From NCBI GenBank assembly GCA_029747015.1, contig JAKOGI010000364.1, positions 122,501 to 186,500 on the forward strand: a DNA stretch of 64,000 nucleotides. The letters are read 5' to 3'. The notes under the pieces were generated by a model that ran no database searches, was not told the DNA's origin, and saw nothing but the letters and a program-made list of their open reading frames with translations. How positions within the stretch are numbered: position 1 is the first letter of the stretch; each line of letters opens with the position of its first letter. The position numbers and the translations under genes are program-made. Positions 10,839 to 21,872 of this stretch are shown piece after piece. The stretch comes from Carnegiea gigantea (lineage: Eukaryota > Streptophyta > Magnoliopsida > Caryophyllales > Cactaceae).

Positions 10839-11885
10839 TGAAGACTCAGATCACCCTAGAGGAAGGTGAATAGGGTGATTGCAAAAATTTAAATGTAAAA
10901 ATTCAGAAACAAAAATAGAAATTAAACAGACACAATGTGCAATGATATTTTAACGAGGTCGGGCCTCAATTAGGCTTAGGTCCCCGCCTATAATTATCCA
11001 ACTTTAGGATTCAACTCTTTACTTCTTTTATTAAGATGAACTCTCACAATCTCTCAAAACTACCTTACTCTAGAGATCCCAAGTACTTAAATCAATATCT
11101 TGATTTAAGTATGGGGCCGTTGTGACCTCACACCAACTCCTAAGTTTACTACTTAATAAAGAATTCTTCAATACTTTCATAACTTTTGATCACAATGTAA
11201 TGCTCAGAGTAAATTTACAAATGTATAGCTCAATGTTCTTGCAACTTACTTTGATGCTTGCTCTTCCTTATTTGACCTCTATTTATAGGCTTCAGTGGTC
11301 ATGCACCAATTCTGTCAAGAAAGAAAATTCTGCCCAAAATATCTTGAAATTGCATTTCAGACCCTTGAAATCTGGTCAGCAGATTCTAATTTGATTTTCT
11401 TGCAATCTTAGCCATGATTTGTGTTAATATGAAGCTGCATAATATCTTTTGCTTGCCATTGCAAAATATTACAGATGTTCATTCTAGAATCAAGAGATAA
11501 TGTTACTTAATTTGAATCAATCATATCATATCATTTTTACATGGTAAGTATCATGGGTTAGAAGCATATTTATCATGTGAGGATAAAATCATGACAAATC
11601 AATTAATTTGATTCCTTAAAATTTGAAATTCAATTTTTGGATTAGCTAAATAATTTCCTTAATTAACTTCCCAATTAATCAATCAAATAAAATCACACAT
11701 ATCTTCTCCACAAACATCCACGCATTTTTCTTGGTATAAATGGGCTGCTTTATCATACTCATTTCAAATTTGCCAACCATTTAAACAACATTACTTGGAT
11801 TCATTTGGTTCATAATTAATTCAAGCCTTTTTGTCTTTTGTCAAAATATCATCCAACTTGTTCTAAGTTCATGAGTAACTCAATA
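10839..11885 (-). repeat. LTR copy 3 of the SIRE-like array
   Basis: Full length (about 1047 bp): starts TGAAGACTCAG and ends ACTCAATA, a CA-to-TA change from the other copies. It is more diverged from copies 1 and 2 than they are from each other. It is the 5' LTR of unit B on the minus strand, so it marks the right edge of the array. Confidence 0.78.
11277..11290 (-). promoter_or_regulatory. Probable LTR TATA box (copy 3)
   Basis: The minus strand reads CCTATAAATAGAGG at the place equivalent to copies 1 and 2. Confidence 0.5.
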
Positions 11886-12883
11886 ACCATAATGAACTTG
11901 GAAGCAAGGATCGTAAATTTGGGATGAACATATAACATCCACCCCCATTAGTCCTACCTTGAATTTTGCTGAGTTGAACTTGACGTGAGGTACTTCAAAG
12001 ACCCCTTTAGTACTTGCAAACTTGCAGTTCCTTTTTTTGTTTTTTTTCTTTCTGTTCTGTCACCCCTTTTTTGGAATCCTGAGTTCACTATTTTCTTTCA
12101 CCTTTTTATAATGAAAGATAAACAAGACAGTTACCTTCTATTTAAGTATAAGAAAGGAGATAGTGGGAAACGTGAGGCGACCCATGACTACTAACTACTT
12201 TACCCTATCTTGCTTGTCAATTAAAAACAATTTTTGAGCCTTGCTTAATTAACTACCCATTAGTTTTGCTTTGATAGTATTTAGGAATTTAGAGCATCAC
12301 GTGCCTCTGTTCCCTTGTAACTTTGCTCTCCCCCTCTTTTTAATTGCTAACAATTTTGATTGAGGGCAGTGGCTTCATGTGATCAACACAAGGCTCATTG
12401 CACTTTTTTTGTTTATTTTAATTTTTTAAAGCCCATTATAATTCATGTTAGGGGTGTCATGATTTTTCCCCCTTTTTGATTTCCTCTCTTTCTTTTTTTT
12501 TGGCACCTGATCATGTTATCTTAACAAAGTCCTTCCCCCCCCTTATATATATCATATATTTTTAAAAAACAAAAATCAAGGTAGATAGGATGGTTGTGGT
12601 CGTCTCCTTTGAAAATGTTATTGTACCGTTTTATTTGACGAGGCATAAACAAAGGGGCCAAAATGGATTTAAAATTTGATCATTGGTCATTTTCCAGCCA
12701 TGCGATTTTTGATTCACCATAGAACAGGTTTGCCTTGATTTGCATATCATGCAATATTGCTTTCCAACTTATGAGCATGAAAGCGTCTTTTATTTTGGTT
12801 CTAATTTTCATTGGTGGATTCATATTATATCAAATGGCGTTGATTTTTGACAAATTAAATTCATCAAAATTTCATGTTTAACA
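11886..12883 (-). repeat. Probable 3' LTR or 3' flank of the Tat-lineage element
   Basis: AT-rich DNA without a supported gene lies between the SIRE-like array and the Tat internal region. At 12884-12898 the minus strand has a purine-rich stretch (GCATGGGGGCAAC) that could be the polypurine tract. A 3' LTR would then begin TGTTAAACATG at 12883 and run to lower coordinates. I could not match it by eye to the proposed 5' LTR beyond 25169, so the call is tentative. The reading frame at 11985-12194 has no recognisable domain. Confidence 0.3.
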
Positions 12884-13545
12884 GTTGCCCCCATGCATTG
12901 TTCATGGTAGGGATTTGATAACGTGACCAATGCACACCTTTTATGAGCCCTTTTGCCGTTTATTAGTTAGGTCTCATTTTGTTTTTTGTAGAGGACAATT
13001 AACAATTATGGGTGTGACCCTGGGTAACGAAAGAGCTCCGCTTCCATATGGGTGAGAATGTGATTCTGGGCCATATTATCGGCGTTCAAGTTCCTTGCAA
13101 AGTCTTAATATGATTCCTTCCTCGATTCTAATGTCTATCTTGGTCAAGAAAGTCAGAATCAAGCAAAGGACACTTCGTTATTGTCGGAATAATGAGAACA
13201 AGTGCGCGGATATATGTAAGGATTCGATAACTACTTCAATGCCATTGTTCTTGAGAAGGTCAACACTGAATGTCGTGGAGAAGAAGGATACCCTGCTGAG
13301 GACGAATTTTATCCAGCCCTACATAGACTTCCTACCAGAAGAAGGAATTGGGGGTTAACTTTCCGATTTCGAGGTCACTGAACTTTTATGATAGGAGTGA
13401 TGGAATGGACCAAACGAGCGCATGTTCGTTTTGAAGAAACTTTGAAATGAGTTAGCATATTTGGTGCCTTTAGTGTATCCCAAATTTCATACCATTTTGA
13501 CACAAATATATAGCGAGCCTTTGGTGAACTTTGTGGTCCATTAAC

Positions 13546-13789
13546 TAGAGCTGTAAAACGGGTTGGACCAGGTCGATCCATTTAATAAACGGATCAATTT
13601 CATGTCGACCTTGAAAATAGCTTAGATTTGCTCAAAACTGAAAAATAACAAGTTTTCACACTAAACCGTCAAATCGTGTTGATTTCGGGTCGAAATTAGT
13701 TCGGTTCGAGTCGGGTTCGTGTTTCTCTAAGTAAATTCAGATTGGGTTCGGGTCGGGTTATCGTGTCGGGTTAGACTTTTACAATCCTA
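13546..13789. mobile_element. hAT-type MITE (244 bp) with 8-bp TSD CCATTAAC
   Basis: A perfect 8-bp direct repeat CCATTAAC flanks it (13538-13545 and 13790-13797). The ends are imperfect inverted repeats, TAGAGCTGTAAAA and TAGGATTGTAAAA. The interior is rich in GGGTTCGGGTCGGGTT-like motifs, as in a common plant non-autonomous hAT type. It has no coding capacity and splits the PMD ORF. Confidence 0.75.
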
Positions 13790-14549
13790 CCATTAACCTA
13801 TGCTTTTCACCATGGACAGGCGATGTTAGTATTTTACTTTATGATTTACAGGGTATTGGTGGTCTACCGTTCTAGGGGCTATATACGAGGAATTCTTACC
13901 TCCAAACAAAGACTTAACTTATTATAATAAATATCCTGCTACAGTTGTCGAACTGCTATATATTCATGTTGAGCTTTGCAAGTTTCAGAATATTGGTCAT
14001 ATTTATTACGACCTATGGCTAGACCATTTTACAGAGAATATTTGGTCTACTTTGCATATGGGGAGCAAATTGATTTTGAAAAAGGGAAAACTTGAATGTC
14101 ACAGCTGAGGGTGAACTCACCGCTTTCTTAACCTTTTGGTTGAGTCTCTTTGTTTTCCCTTATGGCAAGGAAGCTATAAGGCCAAAAACATTTGTATGGC
14201 TGCACTAATGGCTTCTGGACAATGAATTTCTTTGGCTTCGACAGTGCTTGGTTATATCTACCATGGTTTAGGAGAGGCTACAAGTTATCCGGACCATCCC
14301 GGTAAGGCTAACACAATTTTTCCCAGCTACTATGTGATACAGAAGCTAACGGAATTGTTTTCCAGTCTATATAGTCATTGCCTAGACGATGACTGCTTTG
14401 GTGATTTTCCTAATCTTGTTTGTTATGTTAGGCTGCTTGGTAGCAAGCTTTCATCACCCCAGGCTAGACATATTTCAGGGATAGGAGATATCTTTATGTC
14501 TAAGCTAGCTCATATCATGATGACTCTCATAATGGTCGAGCCTGATTGA

Positions 14550-15150
14550 TAGGGTTGTGCAAAACCGTTTAACAAGATTTTCGGTTAATCAAATATCGGT
14601 TAACTCGTTTTTTGGTTCAAAAAATTCGAACCGTAACTGAACCGAAAGTTTTGGCTAATCGTTTTTCGGTTAACCGAAAATTTCAATTTGTCTGAAATTT
14701 AAACCGTAACTGAACCCAAAAATCGGCTAACCGGTTTTCAGTTCGGTTAAATGATTTTTCGGTTCGGTTATCGGTTAACCGTTCATAAATAATAAAAAAC
14801 GTGTATTTTCTTACCTAAATTTTTCATTTTTTTTATGTTTGAATTTTTTTATGAAAATTAAACTTTGATTAACATTTATAAATAATAAAAAGTACTCTTT
14901 CTTGCCTAAATTATTTATATTTTTTATGTATAATTTTTCAAAAAACAAGATTATTTTCGATTTGGTTAGCTGCCAATTAACCGAATTTTCAAATTGTCCG
15001 AAACGTAACCAAATCGAAAACCGAAAATTTTTTGCAGTTAGGTGAACCAAATCGATTTTTTTGAAAAAATTGTCCTGTTAACCATTTTTCAGTTTGGTTT
15101 TTTCAATTTGTCGATTCAATTTTCGATTTCGGGTTTTTTGCACATCCCTA
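14550..15150. mobile_element. hAT-type MITE (601 bp) with GGTTAACCG-rich arms
   Basis: The termini TAGGGTTGTGCAAAACC and TAGGGATGTGCAAAAAACC are inverted to one another. The flanks CTGATTGA and GGGATTGA match at 6 of 8 bases and are a likely worn 8-bp TSD. The arms are packed with CGGTTAACCG palindromes, and the core is AT-rich. The same family is present in opposite orientation at 50712-51248. It interrupts the PMD ORF between the MVEPD and MGLPNEDF blocks. Confidence 0.7.
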
Positions 15151-16970
15151 GGGATTGATATGGGGCTACCAAACGAGGATTTTTAATTTCTCTCATCTAT
15201 TCAGTCTTCCGTACTTCTTGTATGTGTTAGGTCTAAGTTGATTTTAGAACCGTAGTACCCCAATCGGTTTGCTCACCAATTTGGATTTGTTCAAGAGATT
15301 CCCTCCAATTGCTTGAGCTTCATTAGAGCCCTATGATAGCAAATGAATGTGATGGATCTTACATAAGCCTATACTGATTTGCAAAGACGGGATAGTGGGG
15401 TGAGGTTCTACGTTCCTTCTTCCTACTATGAAAGGGTTTGTTCCTGCGATTATTGAAGTTGGTGGACCAAACTCAGCACTCCTTATTTAAGCCAGTTTGT
15501 TGAAAAGGTTCACCAGACTACGACAAACAGGAAAGAGCTTTTGGGGGATGCCGTTTACATTATTAATCAGCTATACCCACTTTGTGAATTTGTTCCCGGA
15601 GCTGTTGAGATCTCGGGGGTTATATGTGACAATTGTGCCAAGGAGAAATCTTCCGTATCATCTTCCGAGAAAAGAAAAGCCAAAAAAGGCTGCTAAAAAA
15701 GAAGAATAAAAGACCTTCTAGCGATCAATTGCATACCATGGCAAGTTCCTGTGATCAATCACTGATTGAGGTGAATTTTGAAAGGGCTCGTTATGACTGT
15801 CCTGATTATTATGATGATTCTAGTATGGGAGAGGGCACAGGATTTGGACACTTTTACTGAATAGGAAAATTTGAATCAACAAGATGCCCCTACAGATAAG
15901 ATGAGAATACCCCTCCATGAAGCATCTTTTGCTGCAGTAGTGCATCCAATCCAGTAGGAAGTAGTAACTACTATCATTCTCCTGCATAACACTTCTAATT
16001 ACTTAGTTGAAGCCACAACTATTCAAAGCATCCCTACTTCCTCAATGAGTCTTTTTTCACAACATGAAGATTGTGTTCTGAGGTGCTATTCCCAAAGGTG
16101 TGGAGATGATCCTTGGTATTATTGCTAATTATAGCTCGGCCAGGGACTTGTTAGCTAATAGAGCACGAGTTTCTCAATCTTTGAGCACACTTTACTCCAT
16201 GATTGACATCTATAAGCTTAGGACAATAGAGATTTGTTGGCTTTCTGCTATGATAGAGGAGATATTTAGTGTAGTTGAGGCTACTGCAAAGATTGAAGAA
16301 TTAGTGGATGTTGATTAGGTCAAAAGTTTGTCCAACCAAGATTTCACTTGTTCTTCTGAAATTACTCATATTGAAGCGATTTTAGTAACATGGCTAGTAA
16401 AGCTTCAAAGTTTAAAGTTACAAAGCAAGAGATCTTGAGGGAAGAGGAGCGCATCACAAAATGCGAGAGGATTTGACCATCCAAGAACAAGATTTACTTA
16501 AAGCAGAGAGCAGGCTGAAATCATCTCTAACGTTGAAGAAAAAGGAAGCAGAAGAAGTAAAAGTGGAATTCGCTGAAGCTGGATTTTCCAAGCTGCAGGA
16601 TTTAGAGAAGGAAAAGGACCATCTCGAGATTTTGATTGGTTCTATAATTTCCTTTAACAATGTTTAGATTTTGTTTTTCTTTGCTCAATTCTTTTGTATT
16701 TATGTGTCCACCCTTCAGTTCATTTTATACTGTAGTACTTAATACCATTGCAATAAAAGTCAAATGTCCCTTCCTTTCTCCCCTTTTTTTAATCTCCTTC
16801 TCTTCCCTTTCGTAATAAATAACAATGAAAACTAGAATAATTACACAACGAAGAGTAATTAGTAAATGATTCTCACCATCACAATCAGATAAGCACTTAA
16901 TACATCACATGAATCTAAAGGTTTTTCACATATAGGGGAAAAGGCAATTCATTTATTTTTGTGGCTAAGT

Positions 16971-18304
16971 CTAGGATAAAACTAGATTGCCTACGTACCC
17001 CTCTTTTGAGGGACCAAGCCTTTTGCAGCTCAATACAATACAACTATCTAAAAACTTCAAGTAAAGAGTTTCTTTGCAAATTTGCCATTGACACAAGCAT
17101 ATATAATTTTTCCACCATGGTGTAGTGATTACATAGAGACCTTTCCATTTGGACTCAAATTTTCCTTGTGCCTTTTGATTGATGACAATAGATCTCGATA
17201 TTGTTAAGACCCAATCACTAACACTAAATGAGCGAAACATGACTCGTCTATTGAATGCACCGGCCATTTGGGCTTGGTAAATTTTAATTCGTCATTGAGC
17301 CATTAATCGACACTCATCTAAGGATTCAAGTTGTGCCAATCTTACTTGAATATTTTAATCTGGATTAATAAATTGCATCTCTACTCTAAGGGAAGCACCT
17401 CAAGGGGTAGCACAGCTTCTGAACCAAAAACTAAGTATAGGGTGTACAACCAGTTGTTATTTGAACTGTGGTTCGATAAGCCCATAAAGCTTCCGGTAAT
17501 CATTTATGTTAATCCCTCCTTGTTCTTCAAACCATTTTCTTTAAAATTTTGCAAAGCACTTTATTAAATGATTCAACTTGACCATTCAACGATGGATTAT
17601 AGCTCGACGAGAAGCTGTGTCTGATCTTGTACTTCTCTGCAAGCCTCGTCATGACTTGGTTTTTTAAAGTAAAGGGCATTGTCTAAAATGATCTTGTATG
17701 GGATTCCATATCTGTAAATGATATGAATCCCCATGAAATCTGACACTTGTTTTTCCCTCACTTCTCTTAAGGGAATGGCTTTAGCTCATTTTGGGAAATA
17801 ATATGTGACCGCCAGAACGAGCAGTGGCCATGGGAGGAGGATAGCTTGAAACTCCCACGAAATCTAACCCCATGTATGGAAGGGCTACGAGAATATGCTT
17901 GGGTTGAGTAATGATGACTAATGAATAAAATCACCATTCATTAGGCAAGTTGGATATGCTTTGGTGAACTTTATTGCATCTTGAACCATGGTTGGCCAAT
18001 AATAGTCTAACCTTTTGATTTGATTAGCAAGTTTTAGACCTACCTAGTGAGCACCACATACCCAGTATGAACTTCATTTAGGATATAAGTAGCCTCCTCC
18101 CTTGACAAGCATCTAAGCAGAGCACTCCGTCAAACGCATTTTGATACAAGGTGTCATTTTTAAACGTAAATCTTAGCGCCGCCATTGTACATTTACCCTT
18201 TTATTTGGGTCGATAGGTAAGATACCAAACTAGATGTACTCAACAAGTGGCTGTCTCTAGTGTGCTTCTTCTTTGACCTCAAGAATCGAGATCACATTTG
18301 CTTC
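16971..18304 (-). pseudogene. Integrase of the Tat element (broken)
   Basis: The integrase joins the cDNA to host DNA. On the minus strand traces of the catalytic core are seen: LDFVG near 17860 (first Asp), a DNALYFKK-like block near 17680 where families have DNG (second Asp), and NGQVESFNKV near 17570 (catalytic Glu). The C-terminal part, 16971-17267, is open for 98 codons and has the DWVL..KFESKWKGLYVI block typical of Tat integrase ends. Stops and frameshifts lie throughout. It meets the end of the antisense PMD ORF about 300 bp further down. Confidence 0.65.
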
Positions 18305-18953
18305 TTATATTTCATCAAAACAGTCAAAGACTGAGGCCAACAAATGACATTCCTTAATTGTTATTTGAATTTCCCTTTTATTAGAGAATGTCAATAAAAT
18401 AACCAACTTTGCTAAGGCATCTGCCTTATCATTTTCAGACCATGGCATATGGCCAGCATATACTTGAATGAATTGGTTCTTAAGGCTTTTTTCCCTTTGG
18501 CAGAGAGGCACTAATGTGGCATTTCTACTTCTACTGACCATTTATTTGTCAAATAATTGACTGGGAATCGCTGAATACTTTAAACTGGTCAATAAGCACT
18601 TCAAAGGCCAATTCAAGGCCAATAATGAGTGCCTCATACTCAGCCACATTATTTGAATAAATCTCAAGGAGGGAGATTGAATAAGGGATAAGTCCTCCTG
18701 ATGGTGTAACAAACACAATCCCTAATTCGGCTCCCCGACTTCTCGCTGCCCCATCAAAATATAATTGCCATGATCTAGTTTCAGTAAGCATAACCTCATC
18801 TTGCACATCATCAAGTAGTTCTTCATTATCTAGACACAGATATGCTACCAGGAAATCGGCTATGGCTTGTCCCTTTACTGTTTTTTGAGGCATGAATTGG
18901 ATGTCAAAAGGGGCTAAAACTACGACCCATTTAGCCAATCTCCTGAGTAACAT
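18305..18953 (-). pseudogene. RNase H of the Tat element (broken)
   Basis: RNase H removes the RNA template during reverse transcription. The open piece 18549-18953 carries RSWQLYFDGAARSRGAELGI (first catalytic Asp), then SNNVAEYEALIIGLELA (catalytic Glu) and VFSDSQ (another catalytic Asp), so the active-site residues remain. This YFDGA form is typical of the second, archaeal-like RNase H of Tat-lineage elements. The next piece (18305-18541), in another frame, holds the MPWSENDKADALAKL end block. The upstream stretch 18954-19414, where the ordinary RNase H should lie, is badly decayed. Confidence 0.7.
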
Positions 18954-19414
18954 GTGCTTAGATAATATATATCTTAACAGGTCTACCCTCTAGATTAGAA
19001 TGATCTGATGGGACAAGAGATAGCGTCGTAACTTTTGAATGGTGAAAACCAAGGCAAGGAAAAATTTCTCCGTGGAGGAGTAATTCGCTTCTGCACCTAC
19101 CATTATCTAGCTGATATAGTACAGGGCATTAGTTTTTCCTTTATCATTACATTGAGCCAGCATGGCCCTTAAAGACCATTCATGGACTGCTATGTAGAAG
19201 ATTAGGGGTCTTCCTTGTATTGGAGCCATTACGATAGATGGGATTGCTAAGTATTGTTTGATCCTTTCAAAAGCATTTTGACATGCTTGATCCCAAATGA
19301 AAGGAATGTCCTTTTTAAGAGTCTTGTAAAAGGTTGATACCTTCTAGACAAATTTGAGATGAATCACCTTATACAAGCCAACCTTTCATGTAATCCTCAC
19401 AATTTCCTTAAATT

Positions 19415-20278
19415 TCACAGAGGGGGAATTTGGATTATGGCTTTGACTTTGTCGGGATCGATTTCTATTCCATCTTTCCGAACAACAAAGTCGAGGAATT
19501 TCCCCAAGGTGACCCTAAATGCATATTTTAAGGCGTTTATCTTGAGCTGATGTTGACAAAGCTTTTCAAAGACCTTTCTTAGGTCATATGGGTGATTTTT
19601 TATATCTTTTGCTTTCACAACCAAGCTATTGACATAACATTCAACGGGGTTGTGGAGAAAATCATGAAAAATAATCGTCATGGGTCTCTGGTAAGCAGCC
19701 CCAGTATTTTTCAAATCAAACGGCATTACTGTATAGCAAAGGATTCCTTGTGGTGTCCAAAAGGCCGTTAAGTCCTCATCTTTGGGGTCAATTTTGATTT
19801 GATTGTACGCCGAAAAACTATCAATGAAAGATAGAGGGCCACACGTCGTAGTGGCATCTACCAGGCGTTTGGTGATTGGTAGTGGAAAATTATCCTTGGA
19901 ACATGCATTGTTTAAATCCCTGAAATCCACACATATATGAAGTTGACCATTCTTTTTCCAAACGGGGACAATATTGGCCAACTAGGTTGGGTATTGAACT
20001 TCACGAATAAAGTTAGCCTTTATAAGCTTGTCCACTTTAGTGTTTATCTCGATTGTTAACTCGGGACGAAATTGCCGCCGAGGCTGCTTTATTGGCTTTA
20101 TCCCTTTAGAAATAGCCAACTTGTGAAAAACGACATTTGGATCCAAGCCCGCCGTGTCTTCATAACCCCAAGCAAACACGTCTTTGTATTCTTCAAGGAG
20201 TTGTTCATATTGTGCAACTTCTTCATCATTTAACATGGCACTCATAAAAATTGCCTTAGGATCATCAGTTGTTCCCAA
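19415..20278 (-). pseudogene. Reverse transcriptase of the Tat element (one stop, damaged active site)
   Basis: RT copies element RNA into DNA. Two in-frame pieces (20278-19982 and 19981-19415) are separated by a single TAG where the family has Trp (PT-stop-ANIVPV). Recognisable blocks are VDFRDLNNACSKDNFPLP, then FIDSFSAYNQIKI (first catalytic Asp), YTVMPFDLKNTGAAYQR and the palm motif. The palm motif is YVNS where active enzymes have YVDD, so both metal-binding aspartates are lost. A VKAIIQIPPL block ends the domain. Confidence 0.8.
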
Positions 20279-21061
20279 ATTTATCTCTTAAAGCTCATCA
20301 ATTATTGCTTGACCACCATCTTCCATGTCTGGTGGTGCTGGTTGAACGGCCTCGATGAAATCTTGAAAGGGTTCCCCATTTATAATTAAGCTTTTCGATG
20401 AATCACCTTAAACTTGAACTTCACCACATATATCGTGGTCTGTCATGACAATTTCTTGATGTTTGGAAGATTCTTGATAAGGAAATTAAAAGTTTTGTAC
20501 ATCTCCCTTATTTATGATAGACACGACATTAGCTTGTTCTACTTCGTCAACTTTATTCTGTTCGCGGACTCAAACAAGGCTCCTAGGTCATTGCATTTTG
20601 TTATTTAGCCTCCACATCCGCTGGTTTCTAACCTAAAAATTCTTTTGCTTGGGTTCATGAACTTTTCTAAGTCTTTAAAACACAAAGATTCGAGATTTGA
20701 CTTGCTCATTTTGGGAGAACATCTTTTGTTCTTGGGGTGTAAAAATCACATAATTCGTGGCATAAGCCTTGAGAACTCTCCTATCTTGTAATACTTGAAG
20801 TGTTTCAATGACATCTCCTTGAAGTGATGCTTTTAAGACTCCACTCTCATAAGAGATGTTTATTTGTTTGCTAGTTTTAACAAGTCTACTCTCATTTTTA
20901 TCTTTCTTCCTTTGAGATGGTGATGATCCTCTTAGAAGTAGACCGCTGAAAGATGACGCTTCTGTCGGAGGATTTGATGAGTCTCCTCTTAAAATCACTC
21001 TTTGGTTACCGAGTGATGTTTTTATGATCAAGTTTTCTTAGGGGATTAACTGGTCAATTCG

Positions 21062-21543
21062 TCAGAGGGGAAAAGAGTAACTCTTGACAAAAGAGTTCAT
21101 AATTTCCCTTACTAGTGTCAAGGCCTTTTGGCCAGCCTTTCTTTTCTCTTTGGGCTTGTATTTGAACAACATTTTTGATTGTGGGGATTGATATTCCTTA
21201 GCTTCATTAGTATATCTGTTGACAACCCGAATGACCTTTTGCAAAACTTGGCATCAACGTAATTAACGTCTTCTCCATGAAAAGGGTTTGCATCCCTGAG
21301 AATTGTCTTCTCATTGCCATGCTTGTTAGTGTATTTCAAACACTGGGGTAGAGTTAAGGTAATAGCTTTGCTGGTATGAAGCCATGATCGCTCAAGTAGG
21401 CCATTACAAGAAGTATCGATATCTATTACATGAAAGAGAACAACTGTGTAGAGGTCATCTAGTTCAACTTTCAAAGCAATAGCACCTAAGGCTTTCTGCT
21501 CCACCTGATTAATACCTTGTATTGTGAGCAAAGTCAGGGACAA
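21062..21543 (-). pseudogene. Aspartic protease region of the Tat element
   Basis: The minus-strand frame 21543-21118 carries the block typical of Tat-group protease ends: an ALGAIALKVELDDL stretch, LFHVIDIDTSCNGLLERSWL and then a KYTNKHGNEKTI / NPFHGEDVNYVDAKF tail. The catalytic D[ST]G triad would lie just upstream (near 21600-21640), where the minus strand reads GSTVNILPL after a lost Asp position. The frame is broken there. The protease would cut the gag-pol polyprotein. Confidence 0.6.
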
Positions 21544-21872
21544 CTAATTTGGTGTTATCCCTATCGCTTTCAATACCCTTAAAGGAAGAATGTTGACTGT
21601 AGAACCACTGTCAAGTTGGATCCGATTTATCCTTTCATCCCTAATCATACCGGTGACATATAAAGGTCTGTTGTGATTTACAGATCCAACTTGGAGGTCC
21701 TCATTAGATAACATTATTCAAGCCATGCATGCAGTACACCGGTTTAAGGGGGAGGAACACACATCATCCACCTCAATAGGTTCGACTTGATCTTTATAAT
21801 TATCAAGGTCCGTTAGCACCTGAGTAGGTGTCTTTCTTGGCTCTTTGGACATTTGTAAAGCATCATAAATAC

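Larger units (their letters stand above)
1..11885 (-). mobile_element. Tandem SIRE/Maximus-like Copia array (LTR-internal-LTR-internal-LTR)
   Basis: Three direct copies of one LTR (1-668, 6703-7665, 10839-11885) enclose two internal regions of the same structure. Without the nested insertion at 2169-5036 the left internal region is about 3.17 kb, and the right one (7666-10838) is also about 3.17 kb. On the minus strand each internal region starts with a Met-tRNA primer-binding site and a gag-like ORF. Each ends in a stretch with repeated GGGGGAGA-type purine motifs, as in SIRE-type elements. No RT, integrase or RNase H motif was found in either, so the family is probably non-autonomous. The left LTR runs off the window, so the outer target-site duplication cannot be tested. 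Family assignment rests on the gag-like motif and the purine-rich 3' region. Confidence 0.72.
13000..16667 (+). pseudogene. Antisense ORF of the Tat element: plant mobile domain (PMD) protein, broken
   Basis: Read on the plus strand, opposite to gag-pol, the pieces line up with the aminotransferase-like plant mobile domain of MAIN/MAIL1-related and transposon-borne proteins. Visible blocks are: a FGELCGPLT-like stretch at about 13520-13545; FLTFWLSLFVFPYGKEAIRP near 14120-14190; VLGYIYHGLGEATSYP then FPSYYVI at 14250-14340; LGSKLSSPQARHI near 14450-14485; and, past the second MITE, GLPNEDF, PNRFAHQFGF and a VMDLT.AYTDLQRRDSG stretch at 15160-15400. The end (16461-16667) is Lys/Glu-rich and likely coiled-coil. 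At least three frameshifts, several stops and two MITE insertions break it. It converges tail-to-tail with integrase (about 300 bp gap). Extra ORFs in this position and orientation are known from Tat elements; their role is unknown. Confidence 0.68.

Noticed and set aside
14232..14549. PMD-like frame as a host MAIN/MAIL1-type gene
   Set aside because: It is broken, lies inside a Tat element between integrase and the 3' end, and continues in other frames on both sides. It is treated as the element's antisense ORF.
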